From NCBI GenBank assembly GCA_902776765.1, contig CACYRP010000015.1, forward strand, positions 1 to 63,370: 63,370 bases of DNA, given 5' to 3'. The position numbers were made by a program, and so were the translations under genes. Below, one piece after another: positions 1 to 8,575 of the stretch (the first letter of the stretch is position 1; the number at the start of each line of letters is the position of its first letter). This DNA is from Fibrobacter succinogenes. Lineage in GTDB: Bacteria; Fibrobacterota; Fibrobacteria; Fibrobacterales; Fibrobacteraceae. Below the pieces are notes generated by a model, which saw only the letters and a list, made by a program, of their open reading frames with translations, had not been told where the DNA came from and did not search any database.

Positions 1-2
1 AC

Positions 3-122
3 AAGTCTGTCCACGGCGCCCGCTACCGCGGACTTGTCGACGCCTTGCAGGAACTCTCCGGGTGTTGGGCGTATGAAGAGTTTAAACGGCTTGTATATCA
101 AGTGTTTAACGAAGAATCTTGA
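3..122 (+). CDS. C-terminal end of a truncated gene, function unknown
   Basis: The window opens inside an open frame that stops with TGA at 120-122. The visible 39 residues end in VYQVFNEES and have a normal, helix-like composition (segments ALQEL and YEEFKRLVYQVF). I do not recognise the family. The frame is preferred over the other two forward frames because its composition is protein-like. It faces the minus-strand protease gene, and the hairpin at 137-166 lies between the two stops. The start of the gene is outside the window, so neither length nor function can be inferred. Confidence 0.5.
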   Translation, partial: KSVHGARYRGLVDALQELSGCWAYEEFKRLVYQVFNEES

Positions 123-136
123 TGAGGCTTGCTTTG

Positions 137-166
137 AAAAAAAGCAGGCTTTAGTGCCTGCGCTTT
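137..166 (-). terminator. intrinsic terminator of the M6 protease gene
   Basis: A 6-bp perfect stem GCAGGC/GCCTGC (144-149 with 156-161) has a 6-nt loop. Read on the minus strand it is followed by seven T (the A run at 137-143). It lies just past the protease stop at 174. Confidence 0.75.
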
Positions 167-173
167 CGATGTT

Positions 174-2105
174 CTACTTAACCATTTCTACGTATGCGCC
201 TTTCGGCAAATCGGGGAGGTCGCCAGACGCTGTCCTTTGACCGACGGGCTTACCGAGAACGTTAAAAATCATGTTTCCGGGTTTGCCGCGCTGGACTTTC
301 TTGATGTCCGCGATTCTTGTCGTTCCTGTAATGGTCACGTTGAATTCAAAGTTGACTTGATTGCTTCCGTAAACTACAGCCTGTTTTACGGTGTAATTAT
401 TTCCGGCTACAACTTTGTTCGGCATGTGTCCGATTTTAGTCGTCATGGTTGTAAGATCGACATTGGAATAAATCATGCTTGTGCCGTTCGGGTCCCATGC
501 AACGATTTTGCCGTCTTTGTCAAACCAGTGTCCGGTCCCTTCACCGGTGGTGCGGCTGTTGAGCGTGCCGTCGGGTTCCACGCCGTAGAACTTGACCTTG
601 CTTGCGATTTCGCTTTTGCTTATGCCTAAAATTTTAGCAACGTCATCACCTTTCAAATCAAGCGAGGCGTAACCATAGTTGTTGTCTAGTTTTAGCGCTA
701 CATCGAATGCAATTTTCTGAATCTTGATTTCGACCTGGCTGCTTGAGCTTGGCGGATTTTGAATGCTCGACGAACTTGACGCATTTGACGAACTGGATTT
801 TGGTACGGCCGATGAACTTGATGATTCTTGTGCCGTGCAGTTCCCGCCGATGCAGAACATGAGCGTTTCGCCTGGCGTTCCGATGTCCGTGATTTTGAGC
901 CCTGTTTTCGCTCCGTTGTACCAGCGGATGGCGGGGTATTTGTCATCTGAAAATTCTGAATAAGTTCCGCTTTTGAAGAATGCGTTTGCGTCGCTACCTG
1001 GATTTGGCCACTGGTCTTTTACGTTGTCGCTGGATTTTCCCGCGGCGCTTGCATGTACGATCCTCAACCCGAGTTTATCCGAAGCGGAATTGCCATCGAT
1101 TGAAAAATCGTAATGTTGCATCAAGAGACCGCTGCCTTTGAGGACACTGTTGCGGCCCTTGTTTTGTACGTAGGACCATACTAAACCTTCTTTGTCGGGC
1201 CTTGCTGGGTTCTTGTAGCGGTAGCAGACTTCGCCGGGCTTTGTGGTTTCGAGGCTCACGTCATTGCTGGTTACGTCCACAAAGGGAATCCAGCCTTGGT
1301 CCGCGCGGTAAAAGTCGTTGATGGCGACTGGGTTCAAATCATGCGCACGGTTACCCATGGTGCAGTAATCGCCGTACCAGTAAAGGTCCGGCCAGCCAAA
1401 AATCATGTGTCCCGATTCATGTACAAAGACGTAAATGGAAAATTTGCCGGGCATGTCCGTCATCTGATGATGCGTCAACTTGACGCCGTCCCTTCTTTCG
1501 TTGGACCATCCCGAGTGGGGCCAAAGTCCCTGTCCCCATGTTTGTCCGGCGCCAGCGTAGACGATGTTGATGGCTTCGGTCGTTCCGTCCTTGTCGTTAT
1601 CATAACGTGAAAAATCGACTAGTGGATCGAAGTAATTGAACACTTCTTTCATGAGCGAGTCCGAACCCGTGTACCCTTGCAGGTTTTCGTACCAAGACTT
1701 GGGATGTTTGGCGCGGTACCAGCCGTAAACTTCATTGGTGAGGTCCAATTGACCGTTGGAAACGTCTAAATAATAGTCGCGAACGGAACCGTTACAGCCG
1801 TCCTTGTTGAATCCTTCTTTGTTTAGCCAGTCTTCGATTTCGTTTACCGTGACGGGTGCCGTCTTGTCCGGAAAATCGACGAGGAGCGTCAAGCTGTAAA
1901 TTTTACCCTTGGGAGCGGCGTAATGGCTTTTTGTTTGAATCGCCGTCGTTTTCATAAGGGCGCGAGGCAGGGCGCCTCGAGAATTGTCGAACGTGGGCAT
2001 CGCCTCTTCAGGCCATTCCTGGACGCGTTTTCCCTGGTACACGATGTCTGCAAAAAGCATCGTCGGAAGCAATAATAACAGGCCAAATGCAATTTTGGTT
2101 TTCAT
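174..2105 (-). CDS. secreted M6-family metalloprotease with Ser-rich linker and C-terminal tail
   Basis: 643-residue secreted zinc protease of the M6 (immune inhibitor A-like) type. Residues 1-19 form a signal peptide ending FADIV. The catalytic region carries HESGH at 229-233 followed by an Asp at 240, matching the HExxH...D zinc motif, plus the upstream YAGAGQ...WPHSGW segment usual in this family. A poly-serine linker (about 427-456) typical of Fibrobacter secreted enzymes follows. A beta-rich module of about 130 residues (DUF4859-like, tentative) comes next, then a short tail with GNMIFNVLGKPVG and PKGAYVEMVK resembling a C-terminal sorting domain. The gene is monocistronic with its own terminator. 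Its likely role is degradation of extracellular protein. The protease call is firm; substrate and secretion route are inferred. Confidence 0.85.
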   Translation of the reverse strand: MKTKIAFGLLLLLPTMLFADIVYQGKRVQEWPEEAMPTFDNSRGALPRALMKTTAIQTKSHYAAPKGKIYSLTLLVDFPDKTAPVTVNEIEDWLNKEGFNKDGCNGSVRDYYLDVSNGQLDLTNEVYGWYRAKHPKSWYENLQGYTGSDSLMKEVFNYFDPLVDFSRYDNDKDGTTEAINIVYAGAGQTWGQGLWPHSGWSNERRDGVKLTHHQMTDMPGKFSIYVFVHESGHMIFGWPDLYWYGDYCTMGNRAHDLNPVAINDFYRADQGWIPFVDVTSNDVSLETTKPGEVCYRYKNPARPDKEGLVWSYVQNKGRNSVLKGSGLLMQHYDFSIDGNSASDKLGLRIVHASAAGKSSDNVKDQWPNPGSDANAFFKSGTYSEFSDDKYPAIRWYNGAKTGLKITDIGTPGETLMFCIGGNCTAQESSSSSAVPKSSSSNASSSSSIQNPPSSSSQVEIKIQKIAFDVALKLDNNYGYASLDLKGDDVAKILGISKSEIASKVKFYGVEPDGTLNSRTTGEGTGHWFDKDGKIVAWDPNGTSMIYSNVDLTTMTTKIGHMPNKVVAGNNYTVKQAVVYGSNQVNFEFNVTITGTTRIADIKKVQRGKPGNMIFNVLGKPVGQRTASGDLPDLPKGAYVEMVK

Positions 2106-2311
2106 AAAAACAACCCTTTCTCTTTTTAGAAATACATTAATTTGCGGTAAGATGGTATATCGTATGAAAAAAGCAAGGACTAATAATATTGCCTATAGCC
2201 TTTTTTTATTACATTTCCTCCGAATGGAAACATTAACCAAAGGGTGTTACTAGGGGCCATCGATTTTATTCCGCGGTCTACCTCTAACGTCCTACTTCCT
2301 ATAAAAAAATT

Positions 2312-3019
2312 ATGTCAAAATTCAAGCGTATTCTCCTCAAGCTCAGTGGCGAAGCCCTCGCAGGCGAAAAGGGCCACGGCATCGACAACGTTATCCTTTC
2401 CGACATGGCTTCGGAAATTGCATCTATCGTCAAGCAGGGCGTGCAAGTGGCGCTCGTGATTGGCGGCGGTAACCTCGTTCGTGGAATTTCCGCTTCCGCT
2501 GGCGGCATGAATCGCGCCCAGGGCGATGCCATGGGCATGCTCGGCACCGTGATGAACGGCCTCGCCATGCAGGACGCTCTCGACAAGCAGGGTGTGGATT
2601 CTGTCGTGATGTCTGCCATCCGCATGGAACCGGTCTGCGAATTCTTCGACCGCCGCAAGGCTCTCAAGCTCTTGTCCGCTGGCTCCGTGGTGATTTTCTC
2701 TGCCGGTACAGGTAACCCATTCTTCACCACCGACAGCTGTGCCGCTCTCCGCGCCATCGAAAGCGAATGCGATGTAATCATGAAGGCCACCAAGGTGGAC
2801 GGTATCTACACCGCAGACCCGGTGAAGGACCCGACTGCAACTCGCTTCGACGATATCAGCTACAAGGAAGTCATCTCTCGCGGCCTCAAGGTCATGGACA
2901 CTGCCGCGGTTGCTCTCTGCATGGAAAACAACATGCCCATCTTCGTTTTCAAGATGGAAAAGGGCAACCTCACGCGCGCTGCCATCAATGGTGACCTCGG
3001 CACGCTGGTGCATTGCTAA
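2312..3019 (+). CDS. pyrH: UMP kinase
   Basis: 235-residue amino-acid-kinase-fold UMP kinase, which phosphorylates UMP to UDP in pyrimidine nucleotide synthesis; the length is normal for the bacterial hexameric enzyme. Visible motifs are KLSGEAL (residues 9-15), GGGNLVRG in the phosphate-binding loop, the segment ending MSAIRME, and the ATP-site region TKVDGIYTADP. In many bacteria pyrH sits directly before frr. Here frr lies 10 kb downstream, so the usual pair has been separated. No good Shine-Dalgarno sequence precedes the ATG; a TATAAA-like run lies within 15 nt of it, so a short or absent leader is possible. Two hairpins follow the gene. Confidence 0.97.
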   Translation: MSKFKRILLKLSGEALAGEKGHGIDNVILSDMASEIASIVKQGVQVALVIGGGNLVRGISASAGGMNRAQGDAMGMLGTVMNGLAMQDALDKQGVDSVVMSAIRMEPVCEFFDRRKALKLLSAGSVVIFSAGTGNPFFTTDSCAALRAIESECDVIMKATKVDGIYTADPVKDPTATRFDDISYKEVISRGLKVMDTAAVALCMENNMPIFVFKMEKGNLTRAAINGDLGTLVHC

Positions 3020-3026
3020 TTAAATC

Positions 3027-3056
3027 CCTCGCGAATAATAATCGCGAGGTGGCTTT
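3027..3056 (+). terminator. hairpin after pyrH
   Basis: Perfect 8-bp stem CCTCGCGA/TCGCGAGG (3027-3034 with 3042-3049), loop ATAATAA, followed by TGGCTTTTA. The T run is modest. Confidence 0.55.
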
Positions 3057-3069
3057 TATAAAGCAACAA

Positions 3070-3096
3070 GTCCTCGCAAAAGCGAGGACCTTTTCA
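3070..3096 (+). terminator. second hairpin terminator after pyrH
   Basis: Perfect 8-bp stem GTCCTCGC/GCGAGGAC with an AAAA loop (3070-3089), followed by CTTTTC. It belongs to a recurring terminator type also seen at 55701, 60171 and 62935. Confidence 0.65.
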
Positions 3097-3103
3097 TATG
3101 GCG

Positions 3104-3793
3104 TTATTCCAAAGCCATCTTCGTCGCCTCGGTCGCGTGGATGATGGTTGTGTCGTAAGTGGGGAGCACGCTGTCTTTTTCGCTGATGAGCATGCCGATT
3201 TCGGTGCAACCGAGAATCACGCCTTCGGCACCGCGGTCTTTCATATCCGCAATGATTCGCTGATATTTTTTACGGGACGTGTCGAGAACTTTGCCAAGGC
3301 AGAGCTCGTTGAAAATCACATCGTTCACAAGTTCAATGTCTTGCGCGTCGGGCGTCATGACTTCAAGGCCTGCAGCTGCAAGGCGGTCTTTGATGAAGTC
3401 CTGTGTCATCGTGAATTTCGTTCCGAGCAGGGCGACTTTCTTAATGCCGTCGCGCTTGATGCTGTTGGCTGTTGCGTCGGCAATGTGGAGAATCGGGATG
3501 CGGGTTTCACGCTCGATTTGCGGGACGAGCTTGTGCATGGTGTTGGTCGCGATAACGATAAAGTCTGCGCCGGCGCCTTCGAGGCGTTTGGCTGCATCCG
3601 AAAGAATCTTGGCGTTTCCATCCCAGTTGCCGTTGGACATGTTTGCTTCGAGTTCGGCAAAGTCCACGTTGTACATCATGATTTTTGCGCTGTGGAATCC
3701 GCCAAGCGTTTTTGCAATTTCTTTGTTCAGAATTTCGTAATAGGTGATGGTGCTTTCCCAGCTCATTCCACCGATAAGCCCAATAGTCTTCAT
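3104..3793 (-). CDS. ygeA: broad-specificity amino-acid (aspartate/glutamate-type) racemase
   Basis: 229-residue member of the Asp/Glu racemase family, very close in pattern to E. coli YgeA: N-terminus MKTIGLIGGMSWEST, the TNTMHK segment and GCTEIGML. In YgeA-type enzymes the two catalytic acid/base residues are the Thr of TNTMHK and the Cys of GCTEIG; both are present. PLP-independent racemisation of free amino acids is the expected activity. The start at 3793 is chosen because it gives the conserved N-terminus; an upstream in-frame extension runs back into the neighbouring gene. It is the last gene of the minus-strand operon, 11 nt after the DUF3795 gene. Confidence 0.9.
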   Translation of the reverse strand: MKTIGLIGGMSWESTITYYEILNKEIAKTLGGFHSAKIMMYNVDFAELEANMSNGNWDGNAKILSDAAKRLEGAGADFIVIATNTMHKLVPQIERETRIPILHIADATANSIKRDGIKKVALLGTKFTMTQDFIKDRLAAAGLEVMTPDAQDIELVNDVIFNELCLGKVLDTSRKKYQRIIADMKDRGAEGVILGCTEIGMLISEKDSVLPTYDTTIIHATEATKMALE

Positions 3794-3804
3794 ATTTTTT
3801 TTCA

Positions 3805-4140
3805 CTATTTTGATGTTAAGTTGTTTAACGCCTGATCGTTGTGGCTGGTGATCATGCTGAGCGTTTCGCAGTGCTCCATTTCGTTGCAATCGCCGCAGGT
3901 GGCAAAGCCTTTGCCTTGAGCGCATTTGCGGATGGGGCAGAGCGATTGACAGAACGGCGTTTTAGGGCCTTCGATGCGGCAACCGGTGCAGTTGATCATT
4001 GGCGGCGTAATTTCTACGTGATTGAGTTCGGACCATTCCTTGGCGACTTTTGCACGTAGGATGTCGTCGTTGTTGATGGTGGCAAGGCGGGCTTCGCACT
4101 TTTCGCAGTCTAGCCCGCAGCAAGCGATAAAGTTATTCAT
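3805..4140 (-). CDS. DUF3795 Cys-rich protein
   Basis: 111-residue cysteine-rich protein beginning MNNFIACCGLDCEKCEA. It has the CGLxCxxC start and later paired cysteines (NCTGCR, CQSLCPIRKC, CGDC) of DUF3795, a small family proposed to bind metal; the function is unknown. The start at 4140 is preferred over an upstream ATG at 4179 because the conserved region begins there and the extension overlaps the repeat at 4175-4200. It lies in the operon between the flavoprotein and the racemase. Confidence 0.75.
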   Translation of the reverse strand: MNNFIACCGLDCEKCEARLATINNDDILRAKVAKEWSELNHVEITPPMINCTGCRIEGPKTPFCQSLCPIRKCAQGKGFATCGDCNEMEHCETLSMITSHNDQALNNLTSK

Positions 4141-4174
4141 AGTAAATTTCTCTTTTGAGTTCTCATCTTGAGTT

Positions 4175-4200
4175 GTCATCCCGGATTTATTCCGGAATCA
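4175..4200. repeat. dispersed palindromic repeat, CCCGGATTTATTCCGG type
   Basis: Imperfect palindrome GTCATCCCGGATTTATTCCG plus a short tail. A close copy lies at 27099-27124. This copy overlaps the stop codon of the flavoprotein gene at 4198-4200. Confidence 0.6.
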
Positions 4201-5436
4201 CCTTTGTTGTGTTAAATACGGTTTATCATTAAGCGGGCGGGTGCAACCCCATTCGTTTGCGATTCGTTCAAAGTTCTTCTTGACAATGCGTTTGAAAATG
4301 AGGTTGAACAGGAGTACGCCTATTTTGGGATTCTTTTCGGGACCTGTGAACTTCCGAGCCTCTGGAGTTGAGAAGTTTCCGTTGAGGGCAAAAGAGTGCC
4401 CCATCTTTGTGTATGATGCCAAAATTTTATCTGTAACTTTTTTGATGTAGTTGTTGTCGCGCATTCGGAGCAAAAAACTTCCACCTTTCACGAGAACGCC
4501 GCCGCAAGTGCAGCCAAGTTGTGATGGTAACGTTTGCAAGAATTTTTCGCCGAGACGCAGCTGATGGCCTTCGTCAAATCCGCTGTGGAGAATGAACGAA
4601 AGTTTTGCGGGCTGCTTGCGTTCCGTGGGGAGCGTGCTCAAGAATTCTAGCAGCAGGCTCGGCAAGCATTCCACAAAGAGCGGCAACGCGATGATGATGT
4701 TGTCGTTCGTCATGAACGCATCGCGGGCTTCGTCCCATTCCGTATGGTTGGAAAGTGAATAAAGCTCGTGCGTGATTCCGGCGGATTCAAGTCCTTCGGT
4801 AAATGCTTGGATAATCTTATTCGTGTTGCTGTTCTTTTTGATGCGTGGGCTTCCGTTAAAGATGACGATATGCTGGGGGTGGGGTGCCGCAGTCTCCGTC
4901 GCGGTTTCCGTCGCGGTCCCCATCGCAGTTTTGGCGACGTTTCCGTTCGCATTTGTTTGCGGCGCGTCCAAAGCAATTACTCCAAGCGATTTGCCCGCCA
5001 TATTTCTGGCAACTCGTATGCTCCATTTTTCGAGCAGTTCGCGGTTGCCGTTGCCCTTGTAAATGACTCCGAAATTCAGTGGATGGTAGCGCAACTGATG
5101 GCGTTCCCAGCCATCGCGGAATTCAATGTACATGTTCAGCATGGGTACAATGCGGTCCAAGACTCGCTTGCCGCGGTAATCGACAAACCCGAATTTCGTA
5201 TCCGTAACAACCCAAAGATTTTCGGCCTTGACGATTTTTTGGAGAATGATTTCATAATCGTCTTTGATGGCGCAAACACCCGGAGTTTTGAGCCAACACA
5301 TATTGCAACCCATGCAATGCGTGATTTTCAAATCTGCGGTATTGATAATTTCAATTTCTTCGTCTTTTCCCGCAAGAATTTTCTTAATCTGTTCCGAGCA
5401 GTCGCTCGATTCTAATGTATTCAATACTAAAGTCAT
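4198..5436 (-). CDS. two-domain flavodoxin-like NAD(P)H/FMN oxidoreductase fusion
   Basis: 412-residue protein made of two flavodoxin-fold halves. The first has CMGCNMCW with a fourth Cys further on (C41, C44, C47, C55), the compact cysteine motif of iron-sulfur flavoproteins. The second begins with the FMN-loop sequence IVIFNGSPR near residue 190. The halves are joined by a low-complexity linker (TATETATETA) encoded by near-perfect 12-nt repeats around 4890-4935. The first half lacks the usual GSPR loop, so FMN may bind only in the second half. The start at 5436 has GGAG at good spacing; a longer in-frame start at 5568 would overlap the HXXEE gene and has no support. Substrate unknown. Confidence 0.75.
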   Translation of the reverse strand: MTLVLNTLESSDCSEQIKKILAGKDEEIEIINTADLKITHCMGCNMCWLKTPGVCAIKDDYEIILQKIVKAENLWVVTDTKFGFVDYRGKRVLDRIVPMLNMYIEFRDGWERHQLRYHPLNFGVIYKGNGNRELLEKWSIRVARNMAGKSLGVIALDAPQTNANGNVAKTAMGTATETATETAAPHPQHIVIFNGSPRIKKNSNTNKIIQAFTEGLESAGITHELYSLSNHTEWDEARDAFMTNDNIIIALPLFVECLPSLLLEFLSTLPTERKQPAKLSFILHSGFDEGHQLRLGEKFLQTLPSQLGCTCGGVLVKGGSFLLRMRDNNYIKKVTDKILASYTKMGHSFALNGNFSTPEARKFTGPEKNPKIGVLLFNLIFKRIVKKNFERIANEWGCTRPLNDKPYLTQQR

Positions 5437-5540
5437 TTTATCTCCGTTCTCATTTCCGCGACTTGTGTTGCCTGTAGCCAAATCAAGGCAGAAATCTCCT
5501 TTTTTATATATAACACCTAAGGTCTTGAAAATGTCACTTT

Positions 5541-6044
5541 TTAGTGTGTAAATTTTTTCCCAACCCAATGTGCGATTCTTAAGTTTACCATCATTGCAAT
5601 AATTCCCAGCACGCTCAGTTGAATCAGCTTGTTTCCGCTAACATCTTCGCAAATCTTGCTTACCCCGAAATACGCGTAAGGAAACATCAAAATAGATGTA
5701 GCGAGTCCAGGAACGTATCCCATTACAATAACGCCCTGTGCAATATGAACTACAAAGTGTATGGAGAATGCCATAAACAATGCAATCCATAATTCTGTTG
5801 CGTACACGCCACCGATAAGAACATATGTTGTTGCAAAGAGCAAAAGAATCAATTCTTCAAGCACTGCAATCGCAAACGCTTTGGTCGAGAGGCTCGCTAG
5901 ATGTTCAAGAATGCGCGTCGCTATCGGGAACTTTTGGATTAAACGCTCTTTATGCGTCAGCACCCATTTATGCTGAACGATAATTTCTTCGCTATCGTGA
6001 ATGATGAACGCTAGGGGGAACGATATAATCCAGAATAATTCCAT
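5541..6044 (-). CDS. HXXEE-domain integral membrane protein
   Basis: 167-residue membrane protein with about five hydrophobic segments. The N-terminal HDSEE sequence (residues 16-20) is the signature of the HXXEE family; a second conserved-looking His-rich segment FSIHFVVHIAQG lies mid-protein. Family function is unknown; some relatives sit near TetR regulators, as here. It lies 24 nt after the CAT-like gene in the same operon. Confidence 0.8.
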   Translation of the reverse strand: MELFWIISFPLAFIIHDSEEIIVQHKWVLTHKERLIQKFPIATRILEHLASLSTKAFAIAVLEELILLLFATTYVLIGGVYATELWIALFMAFSIHFVVHIAQGVIVMGYVPGLATSILMFPYAYFGVSKICEDVSGNKLIQLSVLGIIAMMVNLRIAHWVGKKFTH

Positions 6045-6068
6045 AGTTGTATTGAAAATAAGTTCTTT

Positions 6069-6692
6069 TTATCGAAGTTCATCAATGGCGTTTTGCAAGT
6101 TCGCAAGGAACTTCCCGGCGTGCGCACCGTCCATTTGCGTATGATGGAATTGGAACGAAACCGGCAATTCATAGCGGAAAAACTTTCGCCTAAAACGTCC
6201 CCAAATCATAAACGGGTCGTTGAAAATGCCGGAATTCATGCCGACTGCGCCGTCAATTTCCGTGTCGATAATCGCCGATGTGCCGATGACCATGCTGTTC
6301 TCGGACAGGTCCCAGTCCACACAACTTTCCGCTACGATTTTGGTGTATCTGAGATAGTTGCGGTTGAATGTCGTCAAGTCTTCGGAAAACGGAATGTCGC
6401 AAGAGTTGACTTCGCCTTCGTTGTTTTTCACGATTGTATTCACTGCAATCGAATCGTATTGCATGAGCTTGCCGTTTACCGGGAGCATGTAAAACTCTTT
6501 AATGCTCGCAGCGGCCTTGCCGATGCAGTAATCCATAAGCATATTGAATCTCAAACCGCACTTTTTGCTAACCTTTATAAGACTTGTGACGTTCAATGTT
6601 TTGAAAAATGTCACCATAGGATTCGGTGCTTGCATCCAAAGTTTGAATGCCATTGCTCTAGTGGTGCTTTTCGGATCGATTTCTTTTGCCAT
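6069..6692 (-). CDS. chloramphenicol acetyltransferase-like acyltransferase
   Basis: 207-residue trimeric CAT-fold protein, close to the usual length of about 215. The active-site motif HHTQMDG is at 183-189, where the second His is the catalytic base and the Asp is structural in CatA enzymes. Other parts of the protein diverge from classical resistance CATs, so the acceptor may not be chloramphenicol. The start at 6692 (MAKEID) is preferred to upstream candidates because CAT-family similarity begins there. It follows the GNAT gene by 47 nt in the operon. Confidence 0.75.
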   Translation of the reverse strand: MAKEIDPKSTTRAMAFKLWMQAPNPMVTFFKTLNVTSLIKVSKKCGLRFNMLMDYCIGKAAASIKEFYMLPVNGKLMQYDSIAVNTIVKNNEGEVNSCDIPFSEDLTTFNRNYLRYTKIVAESCVDWDLSENSMVIGTSAIIDTEIDGAVGMNSGIFNDPFMIWGRFRRKFFRYELPVSFQFHHTQMDGAHAGKFLANLQNAIDELR

Positions 6693-6739
6693 GATGAATT
6701 GAATCTGCTTAAAATATAAGGTCAGCCCTAAGGGACGAG

Positions 6740-7279
6740 TCAAGTTTTTTTGTTGAAAAATTTTGCATCCAGTTTCAGGACTCTTACGGGGCGGTCGGAA
6801 CCTATCGCAAGGCTTGCGCATAACGTTTCTTTGCCGGTATCGGTGAATCCGCATTTTTCCATCACGCGGCCTGACGACGGATTGTCGAGAAAATAATCAC
6901 CCAAAAGAGTGGTGAATCCTTTCACGCGGATACAGTAATCAACTACAAGTTTCATCGCCTCGGTACAAATTCCCATTCCCCAATAGGGGCGAGCAATCCA
7001 GTAGCCCACTTCGCATTCGGTTTCCGCGATTTTCAAGTTCGAAGCGGTTGACGGCAAATAGCCAACGCAACCGATGGGTTCTCCCGTCTCTTTCCAGATA
7101 ACGGCCCACATTCCTTCTCCGCTGAAAATAGTGCGGATAATTTGCAGGCTTTCTGCGTAACTTTTGTGCGGTGGCCAGCCTGCACGTGGCCCCACTTCGG
7201 GGTCGCGTGCATATTTGAACAACGCTTCTGCATCGCCTTCGTTCCAAGGGCGCAGTAAAATTCTATTCGTTTCCATCAT
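6740..7279 (-). CDS. GNAT-family N-acetyltransferase (RimJ/RimL-like)
   Basis: 179-residue acetyltransferase of the RimJ/RimL-like type: N-terminal LLRPWNEGDAEALF, then GCVGYL, the GYWIARPYWGMGICTEA acetyl-CoA loop, and N-x-x-S-x-R-V-M-E-K-C-G-F near the end. The start at 7279 overlaps the stop of the preceding gene as ATGA, a classic coupling arrangement, which supports this choice over an upstream ATG at 7330. Substrate unknown; a small metabolite or a protein N-terminus is possible. Confidence 0.85.
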   Translation of the reverse strand: MMETNRILLRPWNEGDAEALFKYARDPEVGPRAGWPPHKSYAESLQIIRTIFSGEGMWAVIWKETGEPIGCVGYLPSTASNLKIAETECEVGYWIARPYWGMGICTEAMKLVVDYCIRVKGFTTLLGDYFLDNPSSGRVMEKCGFTDTGKETLCASLAIGSDRPVRVLKLDAKFFNKKT

Positions 7280-7956
7280 TTGATAACCTGATAACGCACT
7301 CTTAAATAAGAGTTTTGTAACTCTGTGCAACTGATCAGTTTCAATGCGCAGAGCTTGTGAAGTTCTTCTATGGATTGTAGCGAATTTCCGTCAATTAGTG
7401 TGGCGGTCTCCTTTCCGCCGATGAGTACCGGCGCCACTACAATGTCGATAAAGTCAAATAATTTTTCCCGCAAAAAGAGTCCGTTGATTGTCCCGCCCGA
7501 TTGCACTGTCAGCCGCTCGCAACCATAATCCGCTTTCAGGCTTGCAAGAGCACCCTGCAAGTCTAATTCTTTTTGGTAGATGATGTGCAGGTTTTCTTCG
7601 TGAATTGAAAACGCGGGGTGCTTCGGGTTTGAGGTGATTAAAACAAAATTCTTGGACTTCGCACAAAAATAGCGGACGCCATGTTCGGTCAGGTGCGTGT
7701 TGTCCAAAAGGACGAACGATACCGGCGACTTGGTTGGCATTTCTTTTTGGTTGCAGCCCATCTTTTGCTGGACGCGGCCCGTGTTGAACGACCACAAGTC
7801 GGTGGTCTGCTCGATTTCATAATACTGGTGCAGCCCTTCCTTGACGCCGTCAATTTGCGGAAAATCCTGATCTACGTCTAAAGCATCCGTAGAACCCGTG
7901 CTGATTTTCCCGTCAACAGACATCAGCATGAACAATGTGGTAATTGGTCGATTCAT
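7276..7956 (-). CDS. RibD C-terminal/dihydrofolate-reductase-like protein
   Basis: 226-residue stand-alone RibD-C (DHFR-fold) protein. It opens with ITTLFMLMSVDGKIS and has LTVQSGGTINGLFL and DFIDIVVAPVLIGG, the NADPH-binding and core segments of the family. No deaminase domain is present, so it is not a full RibD and is probably an accessory pyridine-nucleotide reductase of unknown substrate. It is coupled by ATGA overlaps on both sides (TetR upstream, GNAT downstream), so the three genes are translated together. Confidence 0.8.
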   Translation of the reverse strand: MNRPITTLFMLMSVDGKISTGSTDALDVDQDFPQIDGVKEGLHQYYEIEQTTDLWSFNTGRVQQKMGCNQKEMPTKSPVSFVLLDNTHLTEHGVRYFCAKSKNFVLITSNPKHPAFSIHEENLHIIYQKELDLQGALASLKADYGCERLTVQSGGTINGLFLREKLFDFIDIVVAPVLIGGKETATLIDGNSLQSIEELHKLCALKLISCTELQNSYLRVRYQVIK

Positions 7957-8537
7957 TTCTTGTAAGTTTCGAAAAAATGTTCTAAGTGTTTCTGGATGAT
8001 TTTTAAGGATTCCTTTTTGCTGTTTGGCAGCCGATCGACTTTCGAAATCAGAAGCGCTACGGGCGCAGTAATTTCTAGCGCAAGCAAAGCAGAATCGCCT
8101 TTTGCAAGAATTCCCTTTTGCATCATTCCTTCGATAATCGCTTGGTACATTTTCTGAATGCCATCTATTTGGTGACGCGTTGTAATCTCGGCGAGTCGCT
8201 CGTTGCGGAATTGTTCTTGCACTAAGAAAATGCGCATTTTTCGGATTAGGGGATCGCTCATGGTAAAGCGGATCTTTTCGACCGTTTCGTGAATGAACTC
8301 GTCGATGCTGTCGGGAACCTTGCCGATATTCTTGTCTGAACCGAAGTTTTCTTCGTAGCGGGCTTCTGCTTGGTTAATCAGCGAATTCAAGATGTCCTCT
8401 TTGCCCTTGAAGTGCTTGTAAAGCGACGGCGCCTTGATGCCTACATTCTGGGCGATTTGCTCGACACTCGTTCCGTTATAACCGTTCTCGGCGAATAGCG
8501 TGAGGGCAGTTTCTAGGATTTTTTCTTTTGTGGACAT
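7953..8537 (-). CDS. TetR/AcrR-family transcriptional repressor
   Basis: 194-residue TetR-family protein. The N-terminal helix-turn-helix (TSVEQIAQNVGIKAPSLYKHF, written here only as residues about 23-43) is followed by a ligand-binding helical domain. It is the first gene of the minus-strand operon reaching to 3104. Two identical-architecture inverted repeats lie just upstream (see 8576-8633), so autorepression and control of the operon are likely. The inducing ligand is not predictable. Confidence 0.92.
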   Translation of the reverse strand: MSTKEKILETALTLFAENGYNGTSVEQIAQNVGIKAPSLYKHFKGKEDILNSLINQAEARYEENFGSDKNIGKVPDSIDEFIHETVEKIRFTMSDPLIRKMRIFLVQEQFRNERLAEITTRHQIDGIQKMYQAIIEGMMQKGILAKGDSALLALEITAPVALLISKVDRLPNSKKESLKIIQKHLEHFFETYKK

Positions 8538-8575
8538 GGTGCTGGATTCCGCGCGGTTTCCTGTAATGTATGCTG

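Noticed and set aside
2221..2253. GGTGTTACTAG before pyrH, resembling one half of the ECF-type element
   Set aside because: The partner GGTRACA is not present 22 nt upstream, so only one half matches; probably chance.
5437..5568. Longer start for the double flavodoxin-like protein
   Set aside because: It overlaps the HXXEE gene, lacks family similarity, and the ATG at 5436 has a good Shine-Dalgarno sequence.
6069..6692. Dedicated chloramphenicol resistance gene
   Set aside because: The CAT active-site motif is present but the rest diverges from resistance enzymes, and it sits in a metabolic operon; acyltransferase of unknown acceptor is the safer call.
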